Part shown: positions 1-8,779 of the stretch, one piece after another | Position numbering within the stretch: the stretch's first letter is position 1 | How the letters are laid out: every line of letters begins with the position of its first letter | Assembly (NCBI GenBank): GCA_035528995.1 | Contig: DATKXO010000268.1 | Coordinates: forward strand, 1-36,361 | Length of the DNA stretch: 36,361 bases | From: DATKXO01 sp035528995 | GTDB taxonomy: Bacteria > Planctomycetota > Phycisphaerae > UBA1845 | Reading direction: 5' to 3' | Notes under the pieces: model-generated | What the model saw: only the letters and a program-made list of their open reading frames with translations | Database searches by the model: none | Told to the model about the DNA's origin: nothing | Translations under genes and position numbers: made by a program

Positions 1-1
1 C

Positions 2-1108
2 CTGGACACGGCGGGCGTGACACTGACGTCGAACATGGTTCTGCGGTTCGACACGAACGACGCCGATCCGCAGAGCATCAACGAGTCGGGGCTGGATGCG
101 TTCCTAGTGACCGGCTTCCAGTGCGAATCGGCAAGCACGTGTACGAACGGCGTCCAGGACCCGGGCGAGGACCGGATCGACTGCGGCGGTCCGTGTCCGC
201 CGTGCGAGTGCACCTCTGACGGCGAATGCGACAACGCGACCTACTGTGACGGAGCCGAGACCTGCGACGCGTACGGCGACTGCCAGGCCGGCACGCCGGT
301 CGATTGTCCGGACGACGGGTTGTTCTGCAACGGTACGGAGTTCTGCGACGAGGGCGCCGACGCTTGTGCGAGCACGGGCGACCCGTGTCCAGATGACGGC
401 CTGTACTGCAACGGGACGGAGTTCTGTGACGAGGGCGGCGACGTCTGCGACAGCAGCGGCGATCCGTGCACCGATGACGGTTTGTATTGCAACGGGACCG
501 AGTTCTGTGACGAGGGCAGCGACCTCTGCGACAGCACGGGGAACCCGTGCGTGCCGCCGGAGGTGTGCGACGAGGACGCCGACATGTGCATCCTGGAGGC
601 CACCACGATCAGCAGCGCCGCAAGCTGCGCGGACCAAGGCGGGACCGAATACTGCCTGAGCCTGGCACTGAGCGGGCCTGCGACGGTCGAGCCGCGTCAG
701 GGTGGCGTCACGAGGATCGAGCTGCAGGCCGTCGATCCGGTCGAGCCCGACAGCACCACCGCGACGGCTACATGCGTGAACAACATCTACGCAGGCGCCA
801 TCACCGTAACATCGGACGGGACGACGGCCGTGGTCGTCGACCTGGACCCGCTGCCGAATCAGGACTGCTGTACGATCGACTTTGACGGCGGCATCGAAGA
901 CGGCATGTCGGTGATCGGGCTGGAGGCCGACGTGAACGGCGACGGGACCGTCTCGACGGCCGACGCATCGTCGATCAAGCAGCGGCTAGGCACGATCATC
1001 GGGGCGTCGGACTTCTGGTACGACGTGAACCGGGACGGCAGCGTCTCGACGGCCGACGGGTCGTTTACAAAGCAGCGTCTGGGCGACTTTGCGCCGACGT
1101 GTCCGTAG
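2..1108 (+). CDS. Secreted Cys-rich repeat protein with C-terminal dockerin (5' truncated by window)
   Basis: The frame is open from the first bases of the window, so the true start lies upstream. The GTG at 17 is only the first possible start codon inside the window. About 368 residues are visible. A short N-terminal stretch looks like the end of a beta-rich domain. It is followed by a Cys-rich section made of four 27-residue repeats (three near-identical, with the core CNGTEFCDEG), then a domain of roughly 100 residues. The end is a type I dockerin-like module with two calcium loops, DVNGDGTVSTAD and DVNRDGSVSTAD, each followed by a KQRLG helix. Dockerins of this kind bind cohesin domains or act as extracellular calcium-binding modules; no cohesin is visible here. 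The even Cys spacing suggests a disulphide-bonded extracellular protein. The function of the missing N-terminal part is unknown. Confidence 0.85.
   Translation: MDTAGVTLTSNMVLRFDTNDADPQSINESGLDAFLVTGFQCESASTCTNGVQDPGEDRIDCGGPCPPCECTSDGECDNATYCDGAETCDAYGDCQAGTPVDCPDDGLFCNGTEFCDEGADACASTGDPCPDDGLYCNGTEFCDEGGDVCDSSGDPCTDDGLYCNGTEFCDEGSDLCDSTGNPCVPPEVCDEDADMCILEATTISSAASCADQGGTEYCLSLALSGPATVEPRQGGVTRIELQAVDPVEPDSTTATATCVNNIYAGAITVTSDGTTAVVVDLDPLPNQDCCTIDFDGGIEDGMSVIGLEADVNGDGTVSTADASSIKQRLGTIIGASDFWYDVNRDGSVSTADGSFTKQRLGDFAPTCP
230..553 (+). repeat. Four tandem 81-bp in-frame repeats
   Basis: Units begin at 230, 311, 392 and 473, exactly 81 bp (27 codons) apart. The last three encode near-identical Cys-rich modules starting DDGL(F/Y)CNGTEFCDEG. 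The first is a diverged copy. Synonymous differences between the copies show that they are not a very recent amplification. Confidence 0.9.
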
Positions 1109-1653
1109 CGGGGCAGAATCGGGCGTCGCAGAACGACAAACACCCGCCCGCGGGTCCGCACCTTGCGGGCCGCGGGCGGGTGTTCTTGTGTCGCCACGGA
1201 TAGGGCCGCCGGGCCGCCCCAGTGGGCGGAACCGGAGCGAGGGCCGAGAAAGTAGCCGAATTCATTTGCCAGCAGGCGGTTTGTATTGGACGTTTCAGTT
1301 GTCGGCGGACCCGTGGGGGCCGGATGGGCAACACGCCCGGTGTTATCAAACACGTCAGCAGTGCGGGTCGGCCGGGTGGGCAACGGGCGATGAGACAACC
1401 AGCTTCCCTTCTCCTCATTTCGTGCGGGGGAAACCGCAGCGTCGGGCCGGGCTCGTCGCGGCGGTTTCCCTTTGCGGGCACATAGGTCCGTGAGTCAGCG
1501 GACCCGCTGAGTCGCTCGGAGGGTCGTCTTATACCGCTTACAGTTTGTTCACGCCGACCGGCTGCCCCGCGAGCCGGCGTTTCGGGCGTGGCAAAGTCCG
1601 CGCGAGCTGAAGCTGGCGGCTCGGGAAACGGCAGAGTCATCCTGGAAGTGGTA
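1109..1653. other. Convergent intergenic region, 545 bp
   Basis: Besides the hairpin at 1139-1184, this stretch contains a second inverted repeat: a 10-bp stem pairing 1428-1437 with 1461-1470, with a 23-base loop. That repeat could serve as a 3' end for transcripts from either side. No convincing gene was found. The open frames across it lack a ribosome binding site, recognisable motifs or a plausible start. Confidence 0.6.
1139..1184 (+). terminator. Strong hairpin after the dockerin gene
   Basis: A perfect 15-bp GC-rich stem pairs 1139-1153 with 1170-1184. An inner 5-bp stem (1156-1160 with 1164-1168) extends the hairpin. It lies 30 bases after the stop codon. The tail is only mildly T-rich, so this may be an intrinsic terminator or an mRNA-stabilising 3' hairpin. 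Confidence 0.6.
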
Positions 1654-3627
1654 TTAGAGCTTGGTTCCCTCGGAGACGTCCGAGGGTCCGCGTTCGCGGC
1701 GCTGCTCGGGGTTTTTGCGGTACTCTTCCATGCCCGGCGGTTCGGGGAAGGCACGGGCGCCATCCAGCGGCGGATCGTGTTCGCTGCAGAGCTTATGCAG
1801 CAGGCCCTCGACCCGGTCCCAGACGATCTGACGAGTCCGCTTTTCCACCGCGCGCCAGACGCGGATCTTGGCCACCAGCGGGATGGACCTGTTTGCCAGG
1901 AAGCTCTCGAGCCCGTCGGCTCGCAGGATGGACAACCGCTCGAGCTTACGACGGTCCAGGCGGTCGCCGGCGACGTCGGTCATGTAGATTCCGTAGATTT
2001 TCTTGGCTTCTTCCCACAACTGCACCGCCCGCTCGACGTTGCCCTCGGCGAGTTCGCGAAACGACTGGTAGATGAGTTGGCTGACGACCATGTTGGCGGT
2101 CTTGAAGCCGGCGACCGCATCCCGCAGGTCCTGCAGCACGAACCCCTCGAGCGGCACCAGATAAATCTCCTTCTGTGTGCCGTCCGGATTGCGGTTCACG
2201 CGCCGCAGGTAGTCGTAGTAGAACTGGGCCTCCCGCCGGCTGTTCGGGTCGCCCTCGAAATAGAGCTGCCTGACGGCCTCCAGCAGGAAGTTGAAATGGC
2301 CGACCCGGTAACTGCCCGCCGATTCGCCGGGCCTGAAGTCCGGCCAGTCGCCGAACTGGGCCTCGCTCAGTTCGATATAGGCATCGTGCAGGTGGCGGAT
2401 GAAGCGGGTGTCGGGGAGCAGCTCGATGTAGGACTGGTTGGGATGGGCAAAGTCGGGTGTCAGGATGATCCGCCCGCGCCAGACCATGTTGGCCAAGGCC
2501 ATCATGATGTAGCGGACGGTGTTCATGGAGTCGTTGGGGTTGAGGTTGATCTGCCCCTGGGTCACCTTGTCGCCCCAGCTCGACCAGTAGAGGGCGTGCC
2601 CGTAGGGGCTGCGCCAGTCGATCGGCCCGTACTTCTCCATGAGTTCGAGCATCCAATCGACGTTCATGTGGTACCGCTGGCGCAGGACCCAAGAACGAAG
2701 GGCAGCCAGAAGCCGCTCGCGCGGCGCCGCCAGCCCGGTGTCACTAAGCAGGGCGAGCCGTCGAGCCCGCAACTCGTAACGTTCGTCCTCGGGCAGGGCC
2801 TCGAGGTAGCGCTCGACGGAGAGGTCGTCGCGCAGATTCTGGGCGATGAAATCCAGCAGGGTCTCATCGGGGTACAGCCCGACCTGGTCGAGGCGTTGAA
2901 CCAGGTCGGCCACCTGCCGGTCGTCGGCGAGTAACCGCTCCAGGTCGCGCGGAGCTTGGGCAATGGTCCGGAACCACTCGATGGTCTCCTGTTCCGAGAC
3001 GGCCGGAGGCGGCGGGCCCAGGACGCGCTCCATCTCGACGGCCAGCTCGGCCTTGTAGTTCCAGTGGTAGTCGTCGAGGAAGTCGCCGATCTTGTGCCAA
3101 TAGATCCAGGCCAACTCCTTGTAGAGCGCGACCGACTTGGGGTTGTACTGGATGCCCATGTCACGGAGCAGTTGGATGCCGTTGTTGACCCACTGCCACC
3201 GTTCTTCGGCCGTGTAGGTGGCCACGGAGATGTTGTAGGCCTGATTCCAGGCGTTGAAGGCCCAGACGCTGGGGAATCGTGGAGCCAGCCGGCAGATCGC
3301 GTCGGCCAACTCGCGCAGCTCGTAGTACTTGCCCTCCTCCTTGAGCTTCTCGGCCCGGATGAAGGCGATGTCGATGGCCAGAGCACGGAAGGTGCCGGTC
3401 TTGGCCAGCAGGGTCTCGATCGGGGGCAGGCCCTTGACGGTATCGGGGTCGATGACCATCTGGTTCTCGAGCCGGATGTCGTTCAAGGGCTGCAAGAAGC
3501 GACCGGCCACAACGATCCCGGCCACGGCGATCACGCCGGCCACGATCTGCACCAGTCGATCGCGGCGCCGGGCGGCCTGGCGGCGGGCCAGGTACTCGGG
3601 CATTTCGTGCGAGAGAATCTCAACCAT
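1654..3627 (-). CDS. Single-span membrane protein of unknown function, last gene of SPFH/ABC operon
   Basis: This 657-residue protein has a basic N-terminus, one membrane segment at about residues 26-44, and a long, mostly helical soluble part. That part is rich in Trp and Tyr (for example WAFNAWNQAYN and ELAWIYWHKIGDF), consistent with TPR-like or all-alpha repeats outside the cytoplasm. I do not recognise a catalytic motif. It is the last gene of the minus-strand operon, 48 bp after the ABC-2 permease, so it probably works with the exporter, perhaps as a periplasmic partner or assembly factor. That role is inferred from position only. The C-terminus is charged and probably disordered. The ATG at 3627 lacks a strong Shine-Dalgarno sequence, but the membrane segment directly after it supports this start. 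Confidence 0.85.
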   Translation of the reverse strand: MVEILSHEMPEYLARRQAARRRDRLVQIVAGVIAVAGIVVAGRFLQPLNDIRLENQMVIDPDTVKGLPPIETLLAKTGTFRALAIDIAFIRAEKLKEEGKYYELRELADAICRLAPRFPSVWAFNAWNQAYNISVATYTAEERWQWVNNGIQLLRDMGIQYNPKSVALYKELAWIYWHKIGDFLDDYHWNYKAELAVEMERVLGPPPPAVSEQETIEWFRTIAQAPRDLERLLADDRQVADLVQRLDQVGLYPDETLLDFIAQNLRDDLSVERYLEALPEDERYELRARRLALLSDTGLAAPRERLLAALRSWVLRQRYHMNVDWMLELMEKYGPIDWRSPYGHALYWSSWGDKVTQGQINLNPNDSMNTVRYIMMALANMVWRGRIILTPDFAHPNQSYIELLPDTRFIRHLHDAYIELSEAQFGDWPDFRPGESAGSYRVGHFNFLLEAVRQLYFEGDPNSRREAQFYYDYLRRVNRNPDGTQKEIYLVPLEGFVLQDLRDAVAGFKTANMVVSQLIYQSFRELAEGNVERAVQLWEEAKKIYGIYMTDVAGDRLDRRKLERLSILRADGLESFLANRSIPLVAKIRVWRAVEKRTRQIVWDRVEGLLHKLCSEHDPPLDGARAFPEPPGMEEYRKNPEQRRERGPSDVSEGTKL

Positions 3628-3675
3628 GAGCGATTACGGTCCGGAAAGCCGTCCGCACGGTTTTGCCGGCGGCTC

Positions 3676-5163
3676 TCAGACCGATACCTCCGACACCTCT
3701 CGCCTGTAGAAGAACAGGCAGGCGATGAGCAGAGCCACGCCCGCTCCTATCGCCACCAGGTAGACGACCGATTGCAGTGCCCAGGCCAGGGTCACGTTCC
3801 GTCCATCGGCCAACAGTTCTACGGGGTTGTAGCGGGCGAAGTTCGGCACGACGTACCCCAGCGCGTCGACCATCACCGAGATCACGGCGCGAGCCAGACC
3901 GACCGCTCCTTTGGCCTCGAGGGACCCCAGGGCGTCCTCGATAAACTGCCTCATGCCCGCCAGCAGATAGGTGATGAACGAGCAGAAGCAGGCCACCGGG
4001 AACGAGAAGAGGGTCGCGAACATCAGGGCCACGGCCGCCAGGAACATCAGCTTGCACTGGACCATCACCAGGGCCCGGACCAGGTTTCCGCCGAAGGTGC
4101 CCACCTGGAACAGGACTTCGACGCCTCGCGGTCCCTCGAAGAAGAGCCGGTTGTCGTACTGCGGCTCGCCGGCGTAGGGGTTGACGTTGATGAAGCGCAC
4201 CCGCAACGTGTGGTCCGGGGCAACGGTATCGGCCGGAAACGCGATGGTGTGGTAGCGACCGATGACGTCGCGGCGAGGGGTCGCGGCGATGGCCGTGTTC
4301 TTCTGCCGGTCTCCGGCGATCCACTGCGTGCGCAGGATCTCGTCCGGCGGGTAGCGGTTCGCCTGAGCCTTGTAGCGGATCTGGATGGCCGAGTCCTCGC
4401 TGCGGTCGCAGAGCACGTTGGCGAACTCGAAGTAGCGTTCCTCGCCGACCGGGACGTTGCGCCACCGGCCGTCGAGGTACTTGCGGAGCCTGTCCTTCTC
4501 GACCAGGGGGGCGAAGTCCTCGATCGCGTCGTAGACCCCCTCCTCGAGGTTGCGGGCGTACAGCGTGTTCACCTCTCTCGTGAAATCGGGCAGCACGAAG
4601 GGAGAGGCATGTCGGGCGGTAAGCACCTCGAAGCGCAACTTTCCCGCGTCGAAGTCGTTCAAGGGCGTCTGTCGGGCCAGGTACTGCGTGGCGGTCAGGT
4701 AGACGCCCAGGCCGGTGACGGCCAGCAGGACGGCGTCGAGCAGGACGATGCCGGCCCATTTGCCCAGCAGGAACTGCCATCGCGGCAGCGGTTTGGACAT
4801 CAACATGAGAATCTGTCGCTGCTGCAGCTCGTCGGAGAGCGAGCGCGACAGGAAGATGCTGAGGACGGCCAGCAGGACGCCGGCGGAAGTAACCGAATAG
4901 GTGACGAACGACTGGACCCTGCCGCTGACGGTTCCATCGCCCTCGGTGCGGCTGGCGGCCCAGAAGGTGAGCACCAGCAGCACCAGGAAGAAGATAGCCA
5001 GCTTCATGCGGACCGCCTCGGCGATGGTCTGCCGGGCGACCGCCCAGAGGCAGCGCAAGGCCCGGCCGCCGTAGGCGTCCACGCAGAAGTCGACCGCTCG
5101 CAGCGGCGCGGTGGGCACGAGGGCGAGTGTTTCAGTCAGACGACGTTTCGGGGGTCTGGCCAT
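3676..5163 (-). CDS. ABC-2 type transporter permease with large extracytoplasmic loop
   Basis: This 495-residue membrane protein has hydrophobic segments near residues 54-71, 88-106, 133-156, 365-403 (probably two) and 460-485. A soluble loop of about 200 residues lies between the third and fourth. The cytoplasmic motif SKPLPRWQFLLGKWAG after the second span is typical of ABC-2 permeases of the NosY/gliding type, and it recurs as SKPVSRPVLIAGKYAG in the divergent gene at 11161. It should form the membrane channel for the ATPase encoded just upstream. The ATG at 5163 overlaps the end of the ATPase gene by 32 bp. A GTG at 5115 would remove the overlap but shortens the cytoplasmic N-terminus. 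The substrate is unknown; the large loop resembles those of exporters that handle surface or envelope molecules. Confidence 0.85.
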   Translation of the reverse strand: MARPPKRRLTETLALVPTAPLRAVDFCVDAYGGRALRCLWAVARQTIAEAVRMKLAIFFLVLLVLTFWAASRTEGDGTVSGRVQSFVTYSVTSAGVLLAVLSIFLSRSLSDELQQRQILMLMSKPLPRWQFLLGKWAGIVLLDAVLLAVTGLGVYLTATQYLARQTPLNDFDAGKLRFEVLTARHASPFVLPDFTREVNTLYARNLEEGVYDAIEDFAPLVEKDRLRKYLDGRWRNVPVGEERYFEFANVLCDRSEDSAIQIRYKAQANRYPPDEILRTQWIAGDRQKNTAIAATPRRDVIGRYHTIAFPADTVAPDHTLRVRFINVNPYAGEPQYDNRLFFEGPRGVEVLFQVGTFGGNLVRALVMVQCKLMFLAAVALMFATLFSFPVACFCSFITYLLAGMRQFIEDALGSLEAKGAVGLARAVISVMVDALGYVVPNFARYNPVELLADGRNVTLAWALQSVVYLVAIGAGVALLIACLFFYRREVSEVSV

Positions 5164-6361
5164 TCTTCGGTCGATCCGGCTTCTTCGTCAGGGAGTCGAT
5201 GACGGAGCGATCGGCCTTGACGGGCTTGCGTTCCCGCTCGGGCGTTTGTTCTTGAGCGGGTGCCGGCTTGGCCGGGGGCGGAGTCGCAGCGGGCTTGGGA
5301 GGCGAGGTGAGCTGTTCGATCACCTTGCGGGCGGGCTCTTGCGCCGCCGGCTTCGACGTCGGGGCGGGCTCCGCCTCGATGCGCTGGGGGGCGCGGGCGG
5401 CGCTGACCAGCGACTCGATGACCTGCTCGGCGGATGGTTTTCCGCCGAGGAAGTCGGGCAACTCTCCCGCCGCCCGGACGCCGGAGGTGGTGATGTTGGC
5501 GGCCTGGGCCTCCGCCACGATGCGCAGGAAGAACGTCTCCAGCTTGTCCGACGGAGAGGAGACCTCGAGGATGCGTTTGCCCGCCGTACGCTGGAGAAGT
5601 TCGCGAACCTCCTCGACGGCCTCGGGAGGCAGCTTCTCGGTGGTGATCTGGGTGAGATCCCGCTGGCTGAGCAGTTCGCTGGTCGGCCCGGCGGCCCGTT
5701 GCTGCCCGCCGTACAGGATGGTCACCCGATCGCAGACGTCCTCGACGTCGGCGAGCAGGTGGCTGGACAGCAGGATGGTCTTGCCGCGCTTGCCCAGGTC
5801 GCGGATGAGATCCTTGATCTGCCTCGTTCCGATGGGGTCCATTCCGGCGGTCGGCTCGTCCAGAATCAGCAATTCCGGGTCGTTGATCAGGGCCTGGGCA
5901 ATGCCGATCCGGCGGGCCATGCCCTTGGAGTACTCTCCGACTCGTCGCTTGGCCTCGTGCTCCAAGCCCACCATGCCGAGCAGGCGATCGATACGGTCCT
6001 GGCGGATGGGCCCGCTCAGTCGGAACAGCCGAGCATAGTAGTCCAGCGTTTCGCGGGCGTTCAGGAAGCGGTAGAGGTAGGATTCCTCGGGCAGGAAGCC
6101 GATCCGTGACTTGACCGCGACGTCGGTGGGCGCCCGCCCGAAGACGCTGATCCGCCCGCGGGTGGGGTAGAGCAGGCCGAGCAGCATCTTGATGGTGGTG
6201 CTCTTGCCGCTGCCGTTGGGGCCCAGGAGCCCGAACACCTCGCCGCGACGGATTTCGAGATTGAGGGCGTCCACGGCCACGACGCGGTTCCGCCACCAGA
6301 AATCCTTGAAGATCTTGGTGAGGCCGGCGGTCTGGATAACAGGAAGGTCGTCGCTGGGCAT
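5132..6361 (-). CDS. ABC transporter ATP-binding protein with repeat-bearing Pro/Ala-rich tail
   Basis: This is the ATPase of an ABC-2 exporter. It has Walker A GPNGSGKST (residues 47-55), the variant signature YSKGMARRIGIAQAL (from 144), Walker B LLILDEPTAGMDP (164-176) and the switch His at 201. Residues 1 to about 225 are a complete nucleotide-binding domain. A further domain of about 80 residues follows, then a tail of about 100 residues rich in Pro, Ala, Lys and Glu. That tail is unusual: the motif VI(E/D)xL(T/V)(S/K) recurs three times, at about 314, 347 and 387. The gene starts 9 bp after the SPFH gene upstream and overlaps the permease downstream, so translation of the set is probably coupled. 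The cargo is not evident from sequence. Confidence 0.92.
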   Translation of the reverse strand: MPSDDLPVIQTAGLTKIFKDFWWRNRVVAVDALNLEIRRGEVFGLLGPNGSGKSTTIKMLLGLLYPTRGRISVFGRAPTDVAVKSRIGFLPEESYLYRFLNARETLDYYARLFRLSGPIRQDRIDRLLGMVGLEHEAKRRVGEYSKGMARRIGIAQALINDPELLILDEPTAGMDPIGTRQIKDLIRDLGKRGKTILLSSHLLADVEDVCDRVTILYGGQQRAAGPTSELLSQRDLTQITTEKLPPEAVEEVRELLQRTAGKRILEVSSPSDKLETFFLRIVAEAQAANITTSGVRAAGELPDFLGGKPSAEQVIESLVSAARAPQRIEAEPAPTSKPAAQEPARKVIEQLTSPPKPAATPPPAKPAPAQEQTPERERKPVKADRSVIDSLTKKPDRPKNGQTPETSSD

Positions 6362-6370
6362 GGTTGCCTG

Positions 6371-7798
6371 CTATCTGCTTCCCGGTCCGGCGGTCACGTC
6401 TTCGGGAATGATAATGCGTCGCTGGGCCTCGGGTTCCTCGAACTCGGACTCCCTACTCTTCTGGTACTCCGTGATCTCGGCCTCCCGCCGGGCCAGGGGA
6501 TCGGGGCCGATCTTAATGCGGACCTCCTGGCGTCCTCCCGGAAGCCACCACTTGTTGACGCCCGGATAGGCCAGGACCTTGCGCATGGTCTCCTGCCACT
6601 TTCGCTCGATGAGCAACCGGGGCGTCTGTTCGTACTCGGCCACGAGGGTCTGGTATTGCTCGACGTCGCCGCGCAGTCCCTGGATCACGCGCTGGTACTC
6701 GGACTCGCCCCGGCGAATCCAGGCCCCCACCGTGCCGGACGCCTCCTCCTCCAGGATGCGATCGACCTCCTCCTCCAGCCGAAGCACCTGGGCCTGATCC
6801 CCTTGACTCCGGGCGATCTCCAGCAGGTTGAGCTTGCCGATGGCCTGCTCCAATTCCTCGGCGCGTGCGTCTTCCCCGCCTGCCCTGGCGGCCTCCAACC
6901 GTGGCAACAGCCGGTCGATGGCGGCGTCGGGTTCTCCGATCAACTTGCGGTAGGCAGGCCCGGCCGCCTTGTTGAGCAGCTCGTTCCTCTTCTGATCGGC
7001 CTTCTGCACCTCGATGGTCTTCTCACTCTCGGCTTCGATCACGGCCAGGAAGGCCTTCCGCGTCTGGAGCGGCACAGTGGCCTCGGGAATCTCCACGGCG
7101 GTCAGCTCGATTCCGGTCTGGAGCAGATCGAACTCGGCGGCGAGGATGGTCCTCACCTCGCGGGCGAAGGCGTCGGTCCTGGTCTGGGTGATCTCGGCCG
7201 CGGTAAACATGGAGGCCGCCCGGACCGCCGCGTTCTCCAGCAGGGTCTGGATCAGCGTTCGGGTCATCTCCTTGCGGGCCTTTTCGTCTGTAGTGTGCGA
7301 GACGTTGCGCACGAATCTCGACAGATCGGTGATGCGGTAAACGAGCGACCACTTCACGTGAGCCAGGCCCTTGTCGGCGGTGAGCAGGGCGCCGTCGTGG
7401 GCCGGATTCAGCCCCTGGCCACCGCGGGAGAGCCGGCCGAGCGATACACCGACCTCGTCCGGCATCAAGCCAAACCAGTGGGAATCGAAGGTGAGCGTCT
7501 CGGCGGTCACGCCGATGCAGAGCGTTTCGTCGAAGGGATAGGGGAACGCCCAGGACAGGCCGGACCCGTGAGCGGTGGGCAGCAGCTTGCCGAGGCGAAA
7601 CACGACGGCCTGCTCGTTCTCCTGGACGCAGGTCAGCCCGTTGAGCAGGAACCAGACGACCAGGATGATCATGATGGCCTTGAGCACGCCAAAGCTGGCC
7701 CGCAGGGCGTCGGCCAACGACTGGTTGGCGGCGTCGAAGGGCGCGTCAGTGACGTGCAGCGTGCGATGTGGATGTTGATCCGGGCTGGAGTCAGACAT
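6371..7798 (-). CDS. HflK-like SPFH (band 7) protein
   Basis: This 475-residue protein has a cytoplasmic N-terminus, one membrane span at about 38-57, and then the SPFH start VQENEQAVVFRLGK. A long, charged coiled-coil-prone region occupies about 250-390. The C-terminal element PRLLIERKWQETM (393-405) is the conserved HflK end, in which PR/E...R...W/Y..E.M precedes a short beta strand. HflK and HflC are membrane-anchored proteins that form large cages around the FtsH protease in E. coli; no ftsH is visible here. The ATG at 7798 lies 2 bp after the HflC-like stop. A TTG at 7804 is possible but less likely. The third SPFH gene of the operon, it is followed 9 bp later by the ABC ATPase. It is longer than usual HflK proteins because of its C-terminal helical insert. 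Confidence 0.87.
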   Translation of the reverse strand: MSDSSPDQHPHRTLHVTDAPFDAANQSLADALRASFGVLKAIMIILVVWFLLNGLTCVQENEQAVVFRLGKLLPTAHGSGLSWAFPYPFDETLCIGVTAETLTFDSHWFGLMPDEVGVSLGRLSRGGQGLNPAHDGALLTADKGLAHVKWSLVYRITDLSRFVRNVSHTTDEKARKEMTRTLIQTLLENAAVRAASMFTAAEITQTRTDAFAREVRTILAAEFDLLQTGIELTAVEIPEATVPLQTRKAFLAVIEAESEKTIEVQKADQKRNELLNKAAGPAYRKLIGEPDAAIDRLLPRLEAARAGGEDARAEELEQAIGKLNLLEIARSQGDQAQVLRLEEEVDRILEEEASGTVGAWIRRGESEYQRVIQGLRGDVEQYQTLVAEYEQTPRLLIERKWQETMRKVLAYPGVNKWWLPGGRQEVRIKIGPDPLARREAEITEYQKSRESEFEEPEAQRRIIIPEDVTAGPGSR

Positions 7799-7800
7799 GG

Positions 7801-8745
7801 TCAATCCGCCGTCTGTTGGGCCGCGGGCAGCGGCTCGGTCTGGGCGCCAAGCACCGAGGGGACGCGTCTGCCCTCATCGAAGAGGTCAAACGGCTGCTTC
7901 TCAGGTCCGAAGATCAGCGTGGTGCGTTTTCGGAGGACCTCCTCCAGGGCCTGCAACTTGTCCAGGTAGATGCGCAGCTCCTCATGCTCCTGGAACGCGG
8001 CATAGATGCGGCTGACCTCGGCCTGGGCCTGGTTGCGGTACTCGACGACCTTGCGCTTTGCGGCGGCGAGGATGCGTTGTTCGGCCGCTCCGGACTGGGC
8101 GACGATCTCGTTGGCCCGGGCCAGGCCCTCGGCCCGGAGGTTCCTGGCCTTGGTCTCCTCGCCCTTCTTCATGCTGTCAAACACGACCTTGGTGACCTCT
8201 TCGGGCAGGCCCAACTGCTTGAGCCCGAAGAGCCTGATCTCGACGCCGAACTCCTCGGCGGCCTCGACCTTGACCAGGTCCATCATCTCCTGCTCGATCT
8301 GCTGAATGTGGCGTTCGGCCGGATCGGTGGAGACGAACTCGCGGAAGTCGTGCTTTCCGGCAACTGCGAGTTTGTGGGAGCGGATCTTGGTGCGCAAGGC
8401 CCGCTCGCCATCGGCCTCGTTCTTGTAGCGGCGATGGAACTCGTAGGGGTCCGCGATGGTCCAGACAGTGAAGGTGGTCAGGATGATGTTCTTGCTGTCC
8501 GCGGTGCGTGTTTCCTCGGTACGGTCGAAGAGGACCCGCAACCGCTGGTCGTACTTCTCGACCATCTGGATGGGCCAGGGCCACTTGACGTACAGGCCGG
8601 CGTCGCGTTTGACGCTATCGGGGTCCACGTTCCCGAAGGTCTTGACCACCGCCGTCTCCGTCGAACGCACCTGGTACATGCACATGTACAGCAGCAGCAC
8701 GATCGCCAGAGCAACGGCGGCCACTATGGTGGGCCAACTCTTCAT
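7801..8745 (-). CDS. HflC-like SPFH (band 7) protein
   Basis: This 314-residue protein is close to the normal HflC length. It has a short N-terminus, a membrane span at about 7-25, and then a typical SPFH opening (QVRSTETAVVKTFG, and GLYVKWPWPIQ shortly after). The helical region contains GEETKARNLRAEGLARA, matching the conserved HflC stretch that precedes the coiled coil. The end is a flexible Pro/Ala-rich tail. A good ribosome binding site (GAGGAG) lies about 10 bases before ATG 8745. It sits between two HflK-like genes, 34 bp after one and 2 bp before the other. HflC normally pairs with HflK, so a hetero-oligomer with one or both neighbours is likely. This is inference from family behaviour and gene order. 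Confidence 0.9.
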   Translation of the reverse strand: MKSWPTIVAAVALAIVLLLYMCMYQVRSTETAVVKTFGNVDPDSVKRDAGLYVKWPWPIQMVEKYDQRLRVLFDRTEETRTADSKNIILTTFTVWTIADPYEFHRRYKNEADGERALRTKIRSHKLAVAGKHDFREFVSTDPAERHIQQIEQEMMDLVKVEAAEEFGVEIRLFGLKQLGLPEEVTKVVFDSMKKGEETKARNLRAEGLARANEIVAQSGAAEQRILAAAKRKVVEYRNQAQAEVSRIYAAFQEHEELRIYLDKLQALEEVLRKRTTLIFGPEKQPFDLFDEGRRVPSVLGAQTEPLPAAQQTAD

Positions 8746-8779
8746 CGGTTCACGTCTCCTCGGCCCTTTCGGGGCCGGG

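Noticed and set aside
230..553. Regular 81-bp repeats as a possible CRISPR array
   Set aside because: The repeats are contiguous, in frame, without unique spacers, and encode Cys-rich modules.
2956..5202. Long plus-strand open frame of 748 codons opposite the permease and the 657-residue gene
   Set aside because: It is antisense to two well-supported membrane genes, has no recognisable domain, and is of the kind GC-rich DNA makes opposite real genes.
6371..8745. Naming the pair hflK and hflC outright
   Set aside because: The operon has two HflK-type proteins and no ftsH nearby, so orthology to the E. coli pair is not established.
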